Under the pieces are notes generated by a model. It saw only the letters and a list, made by a program, of their open reading frames with translations. It was not told the DNA's origin and did not search any database. A program made the position numbers and the translations under genes. A stretch of 64,000 bases of DNA, from assembly GCA_949752795.1 (NCBI GenBank), contig CATKHW010000008.1:1612001-1676000 (forward strand), read 5' to 3'. Below are positions 1-10,115 of this stretch, one piece after another. Numbering within the stretch: the stretch's first letter is position 1; the number at the start of each line of letters is the position of its first letter. The stretch is from Hyperoodon ampullatus (Eukaryota > Chordata > Mammalia > Artiodactyla > Ziphiidae).

Positions 1-1403
1 CGGGTGGCAGAGACTTTGGCTAATTCTTCTACCTGCCGGGAAATCAGAGTGACATGTGCCCGTCCAAATGCCTAACAGCTACTCTCTCATTGGTTGTCCC
101 TCTTCCCTTTCATCCTCGGCCAAATTGGCAACCTGTGCGAACCAGGAGGTTAAAGGGGCTTTCTCTCCAAGTTGGGACATTGATAGTAAAGCAGTTGGAA
201 AGTCAAACCGGAGCACCAGGAGAGGGACTATTAGTTGAGTTTTAGAAACATTTCATATTCACAATGTGTCCATTCTCTATGTTTCACATACTTGTTATAG
301 CTGTAGTAATATTCCCTTCAAGCTGGAGAGTTGGGACCCTTGGAATGTGTGCCATGCATTATTGCTTTAAATGGTCTGCATTTGCTCACCGAATCTAACC
401 AATCCTCTCAGTCCCAGGTGTCCAGCCTTATGCCACATCCAGCTGTCGTTGTAGATAGGGTCAGTTCAGGTTTCATCAGAGCCCTTGAAGGAATTGTATA
501 GAATTTCCCTGTTTTTTTGTTTTGTTTTTCAAATTCCTTTTTATAGTGGGTTTGAGCTGATTCTCACTGCCATGTTTATGCCAGTCTAGACACACTTGAT
601 TCCCTTATGGAGACATATAAGTACAGAGGTTTTAAGATTCTTACTAGTCAGATATATTGCTCTGCAGGAATTATGGGGTTTTGAGTCCCTTTTCCTGAGG
701 AAAGTGTTGGTCTTTTCTTTTCTGTAGTTGGTTTTTGGAATTGTACTTGTACTAGTATCACACTCTGGTTTTATGCATCACCCAACCTCCCTTCCCCCTT
801 AAGCAGGCATAAGAGTGTTTTCTAAATGTGAGATACTGTTCTCTTTCGTAGCTCAGTTCATGTGTAGCCATGTTTACAGGGCCTTCATAAGTGATATCTT
901 ATGATAAGTTTCTTCTTCTCTGTGACTTATTTCACTTAGAATCATCGTACCTGAATCCACTCATTTTGCTGCTACTGGCCTTATGACATTGATTTCATGG
1001 TTGAGGGGTATTCAATTGTACGTAAGTAACACAATTTCTTGAACCATTTTTGTCTTTCCTGGGATATTTAAGGTGTACCCAAGTTGAGGGTCTTGTAAGC
1101 AGTTCAGCCCTCAATTTTGTGTTTGCTCTGTCTTATTGATTTTCAGTTTTCCCAAGGTATCTTCCCTAGACTGGAAGTGCCCTTGGCTCTGTAGCTCTGT
1201 TGTTTCCTTGTTTTAGGGCACACAATGCACTCCTCCAGAGAGGCAGTTGTCAATTTACATCCTGCCCATCAGCATAACTAGGCTCCCTGTTCTCCAGGCC
1301 CTGTCTAGCCTTTCTGGTTTTTTACAAATTGTGCGGGTGTCCCTTTTGACCGGTGGGAAGTGATACTTCTGTGTACTTCAGATTTGCATTGCCTGCTTGC
1401 TTG
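1..1403 (+). repeat. Partial ~1.74-kb satellite monomer (window edge)
   Basis: This is the 3' four-fifths of a monomer, cut by the window start. It begins in the GGGTGGCAGAGACTTTGGC motif that lies about 320 bp after the palindrome in complete monomers, and it runs to the next palindrome at 1404. It aligns by eye along its whole length with the downstream copies, with scattered substitutions, and is clearly more diverged than the array beyond 33 kb. No gene is seen. Confidence 0.93.
834..1390 (-). mobile_element. Diverged LINE-1 fragment embedded in the satellite monomer
   Basis: The + strand resembles the complement of a mammalian L1 3' end in collinear order. In sequence I recognise an AAGTGATATCTTATGATA block, a GTGACTTATTTCACTTAGAAT block, a degenerate counterpart of the L1 'atggctgag.aatattccattgtat' stretch, a GTTTTCCCAAGGTAT block, CAATTTACATCCTGCCCATC, and finally a GAAGTGATACTTC..GATTTGCATT block. 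These match, from memory of L1, the antisense of the end of ORF2 and beyond. The fragment is old, with many substitutions and small indels. Homology stops at GATTTGCATT, just before the palindrome. The same segment is present in every complete monomer. Confidence 0.7.
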
Positions 1404-3144
1404 ATAGGCCAAAGAGGGCGTATGCATTTTCTCCTGAATATATTCAGGAGAAAACGCATACGCCCTTTTTTAGCCCAGTGCATCACTGTCGAAGTTGTGC
1501 CCCTCTTCCTGTGCTTTAAAGGTGATTCCAATGTACCTCTTGAAATCTGTTTCCTGCTATTCTGGCTCACATTCAAGTCTGCCTCGTGGCCTTCCCTCAA
1601 CAGATTTTTGGACGATAGTTGTCCATTATTACACTGCCAATTTGTGAATTTCTGTGCCCCTGAGCTCCATTTTTCATTTCGTTTTTTGTGAGCTGACCGC
1701 AAGTCCAAAATTTTGGTTCTGGACCTCTACTGGTTCCCGGCGGGTGTCTGAGACTTTGGTTAATTCTTCTTCCAGCCGGGAAATTAGAGTGACATGTGAC
1801 CGTACAAATGCCTAACAGCTACTCTCTCATTGGTTCTCCCTTTTCCCTTTCATCCTCTTCCAAATTGGCAACGTGTGCGAACCAGGAGGTTTGAGGGGCT
1901 GTCACTCCAAGTTGGGAGATTGATAGTAAAGCAGTTGTAAAGTCAAACTGGAGCACCAGGAGAGGGAATATTAGTTGAGTTTTAGGAACCTTTTGTATTC
2001 ACAGTGTGTCCATTCTCTAGGTTTCACATACATGTTATAGCTGTAGTAATATTCCCCTCAACCTGGAGAGTTTGGAACCTTGGAATGTGTGCCACGCATT
2101 ATTGCTTTAAATGGTCTGCATTTGCTCACCAAATCTCACCAATCCTCTCAGTCCCAAGTGTCCAGCCTTATGCCACATCCATCTGTCATTGTATATAGGG
2201 TCAGTTCAGGTTTCATCAGAGCCCCTGAAGGAATTGTAAAGAATTTCCCTGTTTTTTTGGTTTTGTTTTCGAAATTCCTTTTTATAGTGGGTTTGAGCTG
2301 ATTCTCACTGCCATGTTTATGCCAGTGTAGACACACTTGATTCCCTTACGGAGACATATCAATATATAGGTTTTAAGATTCTTACTAGTCCGATATATTC
2401 CTCGCCGGGAAATACTGGGTTTTGTGTCCCTTTCACTGAGGAAGGTGTAGGTCTTGTCTATTCCGTAGCAGGTTTTTGGAACGGAACCTGTACTAATATG
2501 AAACTCTGGTTTGATGCATCACCCCACCTATCCTTCACCCTTAAGCAGGCATAAGAGTGTTTTCTAAATGTGAGACTCTGTTCTCTTTCCTAACTCACTT
2601 CATGTGTATCCATGTTTACAGGACCTTCATAAGTGATATCTTATGATAAGTTTTCTTTTCTCTGTGACTTATTTCACTTAGAATCATCGTACCTGAATCC
2701 CCTCATTTTGCTGCTACTGGCCTTATGACATTGATTTCATGGCTGAGGGATATTCCATCTTATGTAAGTAACACAATTTCTTCAACCATTTTTGTGTTTC
2801 CAGGGATATTTAAGGTGTATCCAAGTTGAGGTTCTTGTAAGCAGTGCAGCCCTCAAATTTGGGGTGGCTCTGTCTTATTGAGTTTCAGTGTTAGCAAGGT
2901 ATATTCCCTAGACTGGAAGTGCCCTTGGCTATGTAGCTGTGTTGATTACTTGTTTTAGGGAACACAGTGCACTCCTCCAGAGAGGCAGTTGGCAATTTAC
3001 ATCCTGCCCATCAGCATAACTAGGATCCCAGTTCTCCAGGGCCTTTCTTGCCATTCTGGTTTTTACACATTTTGCGGATGTCCCTTTTTACGGGTGGGAA
3101 TTGATACTTCTTTGTAGTGCAGATTTGCATTGCCCGCTTGCTTG
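1404..3144 (+). repeat. Satellite monomer, 1,741 bp (left diverged block)
   Basis: A complete monomer measured from palindrome to palindrome. The central 20 bp of the palindrome (1431-1450) is intact, but its outer left arm has decayed (ATAGGCC in place of CTTGGCC, and AAAGAGGG in place of AAAAAGGG). It is substantially diverged from both neighbours, so this side of the window has not been homogenised recently. Confidence 0.95.
2574..3131 (-). mobile_element. Diverged LINE-1 fragment (antisense) in monomer
   Basis: This is the same collinear L1-like blocks as at 834-1390, ending in GATTTGCATT just before the palindrome at 3145. It is part of the amplified monomer rather than an independent insertion: its ends fall at the same monomer coordinates and there are no flanking target duplications. 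Confidence 0.68.
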
Positions 3145-4881
3145 CTTGGCCAAAAAGGGCGTATGTGTTTTCTCCTGAATATATTCAGGAGAAAATGCAT
3201 ACGCCCTTTTTGCGAAGGGCATCATTGTCGAAGTTGTTCCCCTCTTCCTGTCCTTTAAAGGTGATTCCAATGTACCTCTTGAAATCTGTTTCCTGCTATT
3301 CTCGCTCACATTCAAGTCCACCTCGTTGCCTTCCCTCAACGGATTTTTGGACGATAGTTGTCCTTTATTACTCTGCCTGTTTGTGAATTGTTGTGCCCCT
3401 GAGCTCCATTATTCAACTCATTTTTTGTGAGCTGACGGCAGGTCCAAAACTTTGGTTCAGGAACTATACTGGTTCCCAACGGATGGCTGAGACTTTGGCT
3501 ACTTCTTCTACCTGCCGGGAAATTAGAGTGACATGTGCCCGTCCAAATGCCTAACAACTACTCTCTCTTTGGTTCTCCCTCGTCCCTTTCATCCTGTGCC
3601 ATATTGGCAACCTGTGCAAACCAGGAGGTTAAAGGGGCTGTCTCTACAATTCGGGACATTGATAGAAAAACAGTTGGAAAGTCAAACCGGAACACCAGGA
3701 GAAGGACTATTAGTTGAGTTTTAGAAACCTTTCATATTCACAATGTGTCCATTCTCTAGGTTTCACATACATGTTTTAGCTGTAGTAATATTCCCTTCAA
3801 CCTGGAGAGTTGTGACCCTTGGAATGTGTGCCATGCATTATTGCTTTAAATGGTCTGAATTTGCTGACCAAATCTCACCAATCCTCTCAGTCCCAAGAGT
3901 CCAGCCTTATGCCACATCCAGCTGTCGTTGTAGACAGGGTCATTCCAGGTTTCCTCAGAGCCCCTGAAGGAATTGTATAGAATTTCCCGGTTTTTTTGTT
4001 TTGTTTTTCAAATTCCTTTTTATAGAGGGTTTGAGCTGATTCTCACTGCCATGTTTATGCCAGTCTAGACACACTTGATTCCCTTACGGTGACATATAAG
4101 TACAGAGGTTTTAAGATTCTTACTAGTCAGATATATTCCTCTGCAGGAATTATGGGGTTTTGAGTCCCTTTCACTGAGGAAAGTGTTGGTCTTGTCTTTT
4201 CCGTAGTTGGTTTTTGGAATGGTACTTGTACTAGTATCACACTCTGGTTTTATGCATCACCCAACCTCCCTTCCCCCTTAAGCAGGCATAAGAGTGTTTT
4301 CGAAATGTGAGATTCTGTTCTCTTTCGTAGCTCAGTTCATGTGTAGCCATGTTTACAGGGCCTTCATACGTAATATCTTATGATAAGTTTCTTTTTCTCT
4401 GTGACTTATTTCACTTAGAATCATCATACCTTAATCCACTCATTTTGATGCTACTGGCCTTATGACATTGATTTCATGGCTGAGGGATATACCATCGTAC
4501 ATAAGTAACACAATTTGTTGAACCATTTTTGTCTTTCCTGGGATATTTAAGGTGTACCCAAGTTGAGGTTCTTGTAAGCAGTGCAGCCCTAAATTTTGGG
4601 GTGGCTCTGTCTTATTGATTTTCATTTTTCCCAAGGTATATTCGCTAGACTGGAAGTGCCCTTGGCTCTTTAGCTCTGTTGTTTAGCTGTTTTAGGGAAC
4701 ACAATGCTCTCCTCCAGAGAGGCAGTTGGCAAATTACATCCTACCAGTCAGCATAATTAGGCTCCCTGTTCTCCAGGTCCTGTCTTGCCTTTCTGTTTTT
4801 TATACATTTTGCGGATGTCCCCTTTGACCGGTGGGAAGTGACACTTCTTTGTAGTGCAGATTTGAATTGGCCGCTTGCTTG
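3145..4881 (+). repeat. Satellite monomer, 1,737 bp (left diverged block)
   Basis: A complete head-to-tail monomer. The left arm of its palindrome matches the consensus at the outer end (CTTGGCCAAAAAGGG). The right arm has decayed at its outer end (TTTTTGCGAAGG instead of TTTTTGGCCAAG). It is a useful reference for the ~171 bp missing at the minisatellite insertion, which correspond to 4383-4553 here. Confidence 0.95.
4314..4868 (-). mobile_element. Diverged LINE-1 fragment (antisense) in monomer
   Basis: The same L1-like block order as in the other monomers, ending in GATTTGAATT. The internal stretch 4383-4553 is the part that is absent where the minisatellite interrupts the following monomer. 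Confidence 0.68.
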
Positions 4882-4955
4882 CTTGGCCAAAAAGGGCGTA
4901 TGCGTTTTCTCCTGAATATATTCAGGAGAAAACACATACGCCCTTTTTGGCCAAG
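4882..4955. repeat. 74-bp near-perfect palindrome (representative copy)
   Basis: Two 37-base arms meet without a loop at the centre AATATATT. This copy has a single mismatch between arms. The outer ends read CTTGGCCAAAAAGGGCG and its complement; the core is CTCCTGAATATATTCAGGAG. A counterpart lies in every monomer of the window at the same position, directly after the L1-like segment. The TTGGCCAAAAAG ends resemble, from memory, the terminal inverted repeats of the short palindromic mariner elements common in cetartiodactyl genomes. No flanking TA duplication is evident. Confidence 0.85.
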
Positions 4956-6117
4956 TGCATCATTGTCGAAATTGTGCCCCTCTTCTTATGCATTAAAGGC
5001 GATTCCAATGTACCTCTTGAAATATGTTCCCTGCTATTCTGGCTCGCTTTCAAGTCCGCCTCATTGCCTTCCCTCAACAGACTATTGGACGATAGTTGTT
5101 CTTTATTACTCTGCCAGTTTATGAATTGCTGTGCCCCTGAGCTCCATTTTTCAACTCGTTTTTTGTGAGCTGACCGCAAGTACAAAATTTTGGTTCTGGA
5201 CCTCTACTGGTTCACGGCGGGTGGCTGAGACTTTGGTTAATTCTTCTTCCTGCCAGGAAATTAGAGTGACCTGTGACCGTCCAAATGCCTAACAGCTACT
5301 CTGTCATTGGTTCTCCCTCTTCCCTTTCATCCTCTGCCAAATTGACAACCTGTGTGATACAGGAGTTTAAAGGGGCTGTCTCTCCAAGTTGGGAGATTGA
5401 TAGTAAAGCAGTTGGAAATTCAAACCAGAGCACCAGGAGAGGGACTATTAGTTGAGTTTTAGAAACCTTTCGTTTCTTCACAGAGTATCCCTTCTCTAGG
5501 TTTCCCGTACATGTTATAGCTGTAGTAATATTCCCTTCTTCCTGGAGAGTTGGGACCCAAGGAATGGGTGCCACACATTATTGCTTTAAAGGGTCTGCAT
5601 TTGCTCACTGAATCTCACCAATCCTCTCAGTCCCAAGTGTCCAGGCTTATGCCACATCCAGCTGTCATAGATAGGGTCATTCTAGGTTTCATCAGAGCCC
5701 CTGAAGGAATTGTAAATATTTCCCTGTTTTTTTGTTTTGTTTTTAAATTCCTTTTTATCATGGGTTTCACCTGATTTTCACTGCCATGTTTACGCCAGTC
5801 TAGACACACTTGATTCCCTTACGGAGACATATCAATACATAGGTTTTAAGATTCTTTCTAGTCAGATATATTCCTCTGCGGAGAATAGGGGTGTTGAATC
5901 CCGTTCACTGAGGAAGGAGTAGGTCTTGTCTGTTCTGTATTTGGATTATGTAATGGTACCTGTGTTAATATCAAACTCTGGTTTTATGCATCTCGCCACC
6001 GCTCCTTTCCCCTTAAGCAGGCATAAGTATATTTTCTCTATGTGAGACTCTGTTCTCTTTACTAATTCAGTTCATGTGTACCCATGTTTACATTTCCTTT
6101 ATAAGTGATATCTTATG
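4882..6117 (+). repeat. Satellite monomer interrupted by the minisatellite
   Basis: This copy follows the consensus from its palindrome through the T-rich tract near 5726-5745 and on into the start of the L1-like segment. It breaks off after ATAAGTGATATCTTATG at 6117, where the 24/25-bp minisatellite begins. The rest of the monomer resumes at about 31015, with about 171 bp absent. Confidence 0.93.
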
Positions 6118-6930
6118 TCAGAATGCTCCATGGCTCTTGTCATCATAATGCTCCATGATGCTTGTCACCACGATTATCCATGGTCTTCTCATCACAATAC
6201 TCGACGGTGTTGCCATCACATTGCTCCATGCCGTGGTCATCACAATGCTTCTGGTCCCTTGTCATCACAATTCTCCTCCTCTTTGTCTTCACAATGTTCC
6301 ATGACACTTCTCATCACAATGTTACATGCTCTTGTCATCACAATTCTCCATGAACTTGTCATCGCAATTCTCCCTGAACCCTGTGATAGCAAGCTCCATA
6401 TGCTTGTCAACACAGTGCTTCATGACATTGTTATAAAAATTCTCAATGTCCCTTGTAATCACAATGCTCCCCGCCATTGTCATCACAGTGCTCCATGACA
6501 TTTGTCATCACAATGCTCCATGCCCTTGTCATCACAATGCTCCATTACACCTGTCATAACAATGCTCCATGACCCCTGCCATCACAATGTTCCACGGCCT
6601 TGTCATCACAATGCTCCATGACCCATGTCATCACAATGTTCCCTGACACCTGTCATCACAATGTTCCTTGCCTCTTGTCAGTACAGTGCTCCATGATGCT
6701 CGTCATCACAATTACCCAAGGTCTTCTCATCACAATGCTTCACGGTTTTACCATCACAATGCTCCATGCCCTGGTCATCTCAATGCTCCATGTCCCTTTT
6801 CATCACAATTCTCCACGTCCTTGTCATCACAGTGCTTCTTGACACTTCTCATCACAATGATATATGTTCTTGTCATCACAAATCTCCATGAACTTGTCAT
6901 CGCAATGCTCTATGACCCCTTTCATAGCAA

Positions 6931-7480
6931 GCTCCATGTGCTTTTCATCACAATGCTTCACGACATTGTCATCAAAATTCTCAATGGCGCTTCTCATCAA
7001 AATGCTCCATGCCCTTGTCATCACAATTCTCCATGACCCTTGCCATCGCAATGTTCCAAGCCCTTGTCATCAAAACGCTCCATTACCTTTGTCATCACAA
7101 TCCTCCATGACACTTGGTATCACAATGTGCCATGCCATTGTCATCACAGTGAACAATGACATATGTAATCACAATGCTCCCTGACACCTATCTTCACAAT
7201 ACTCCATGACCTTGTCATCACAATGTTCCCTGCCCTTGTCATCACAATGTGCCATGCCAACTGTCATCACAATAATCCATGAAACATGTCAGACCAAAGT
7301 TTCATGCCCCTGTCATCAAAATGCTCCATGCCCTTGTCGTCAAAATGCTCCATGACCCCTGTCATCACAATGCTCCGTGACTCCAGTTATCACAATGCTT
7401 CATGACATTTATCCTCACAATGTTCCATGCCCTTGTCACACAAGGCTCTGTGACCTTTGTCACCACAATGCTCCATGCCC
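6931..7480 (+). repeat. Segmental duplicate within the minisatellite, copy 1 (partner 9569-10115)
   Basis: The order of unit variants is the same in both copies. The run starts at a GCTCCATGTGCTTTTCATCA unit, then continues through the AAAACGCTCCATTACC, GACATATGTAATCAC and CACCTATCTTCAC variants to the CACACAAGGCTCTGTG variant. The two copies differ by scattered substitutions and a few small indels. The offset at the start is 2,638 bp. Confidence 0.85.
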
Positions 7481-9568
7481 TTGTCATCTCAATGTGACAT
7501 GCCACTGTCAACACAATGCTCCATGCCCTTGTCATCACAATACTCCATGACCTTTGTCATCACCATTCTCAATACATTTGTCGTCACAATGCTCCCTAAC
7601 ACTTGTCGTCAGAATGCTTCTTGAACCCTGTCATGAAAAGGCTCCATGCCTTTTTCATCACAATGCTCCATGTCATTTTCATCACAATGCTCCATGCCAT
7701 TGTCATCACAATACTCCACAAGCTTGTCATCAGAATGCTCCATGACACTTGTCATTACAATGCTCCATGACCGCTGTCATCAGAATTCTCTATAACAACT
7801 GCCATCACAATGCTCCATGCCCCTTGTCATTACAGGGCTCCATGACACTCATCATCACAATTATCCATGGTCTTCTCATCACAATGCTCCACGGTCTTGC
7901 CATCACAATGCTGCATGCCCTGGTCATCAAAATGCTCCATGTCTTTGGTGATCATAGTTCTCCACGTCCTGGGAATCACTATGCTCCATGACACTTCTCC
8001 TCACAGTGTTAAATGCTTTGTCATCACAATTCTCTATGCACTTTTCATCGCAATGCTCCATGACCCTGTCATAGCCAGCTCCATGTGGTTGTCATCCCAA
8101 TGCTTCATAAATTGTCATCAAAATTATCAATGGCCCTTGTCATCACAATGCTCCATGCCCTTATCATGACAATGCTCCAAGCCCCTGTCATCACAATGCT
8201 CCATTACCTTTGTCATCACAATCCTCCATGACACTTGGTATCACAATGCTCCATGGCATTGTCATCACAAGGGACCATGACATATGTCCTCACAATGCTC
8301 CCTGACACCGGTCTTCACAATAATCCATTTTCTTGTCATCACAATGATCCATGCCCTTGTCATAATAATGCACCATGCCCACTGTCATCACAATAATCCA
8401 TGAAAATTGTCAGACCAATGCTCCATGCCCCTGTCATCCCAATGCTCCATGCCCTTTTCATCACAATGCTCCAAGAACCCAGTAATCACAATGCTCTATG
8501 CCCCTTTTCATCAGAATGCTCCATGAGACTTGTCATCACAAGGGTCCATGGTCTTCTCATCACAATGCTCCAGCACCATGTCATCACAATGCTCCATTCC
8601 CTTGTCATCACAATGTTCTATGACACCTGTCATCACAATAATCCATGAACATTTTCAGCCCAATGTTCCATGACCTTCTCAACACAATGCTTCATGACCC
8701 ATGTCATCAAAATGCTCCATGAACACTGTCATCAAAATGCTCCATGACCATTGTCATCACATTGATCCATGCCCTTGTCATCCTAGTGTTCCATGGCCAC
8801 TGTAATCACAATGCTCTGTGACGCTTGTCATCACATTGCTCAGTGACACTTGTAATCACAATGCTCCATGATTTGTCAGCAAAATCGTACATGACATTGT
8901 CATCACAATGCTCCATGCGCTTGTCATCATAATTCTTCATTACCATTGTCATCAAAATCCTCCATGAACCTTGGGATCACATTGCTTCAAGCCCTTGTCA
9001 TCAAAATGCTCCATGTTCCTTGAAATCAAAATGATCCATGACCTCTGTCATCACAATGCTCAAAACACTTGTGATCACAATGTTCCATAACACTTGTCGT
9101 AACAACACACTTTGATGCCTGTCATCACAATTATCCATGGACTTCTCATGACAATGCTCCATGAACATTGTCATCACAGTGCTCAATACACTTATCATCA
9201 CAATGCTCCCTGTCATTTCTCGTCAGAATGCTCATTGAACCGTGTCATGAAAAGGCTCCATGCACATTTCATCACAATGCTCCATGCCATTGTCATCACA
9301 ACACTTCACAAGCTTGTCATCAGTATCCTCCATGACCCTTGTCATCAAAATGCTCCATGACACTTGTCATCAAAATGCTCCATGCCCATGTCATTACAGT
9401 GCTCCATGACGCTCGTTATCAAAATTATCCATGGTTTTCTCATCACAATGTTCCACGGTCTTGCCATCACAATGCTCCATGACACTTCTCATAACAATGT
9501 TACATGATCTTGTCATCACAATTCTCCATGCACTTGTCATCGCAATGCTCCATGACACGTCATAGCAA

Positions 9569-10115
9569 GCTCCATGTGCTTTTCATCACAATGCTTCACG
9601 ACCTTGTCATCAAAATTCTCAATGGCGCTTGTCATAACAATGCTCCATGCCCTTGTCATCACAATGCTCCATGACCCTTGTCATCGCAATGTTCCAAGCC
9701 CTTGTCATCAAAACGCTCCATTACCTTTGTCATCACAATCCTCCATGACACTTGGTATCACAATGTGCCATGCCATTGTCAGCACAATGTACAATGACAT
9801 ATGTAATCACAATGCTCCCTGACACCTATCTTCACAATACTCCATGACCTTGTCATCACAATGTTCCCTGCCCTTGTCATCACAATGTGCCATGCGCAAT
9901 GTCATCACAAAAATCCATGAAACATGTCAGACGAAAGTTCCATGCCCCTGTCATCAAAATGCTCCATGCCCTTGTCATCAAAATGCTCCATGACCCCTGT
10001 CATCACAATGCTCCGTGACTCCAGCCATCACAATGCTTCATGGCCTTTGTCCACACAATGGTACATGCCCTCGTCACACAAGGTTCTGTGACCTTTGTCA
10101 CCACAATGCTCCATG
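9569..10115 (+). repeat. Segmental duplicate within the minisatellite, copy 2 (partner 6931-7480)
   Basis: This is the second copy of the block described at 6931. Rare variants such as CACCTATCTTCAC and AAAACGCTCC are shared only by these two places as far as I can see, which argues for one duplication event rather than chance similarity of units. It is followed at about 10141-10430 by a shorter local re-duplication of its own end. Confidence 0.85.

Noticed and set aside
1404..1477. Rho-independent terminator or other bacterial hairpin.
   Set aside because: The stem is followed by no terminal T run specific to one strand, it is repeated at the same place in every monomer, and the host is a mammal.
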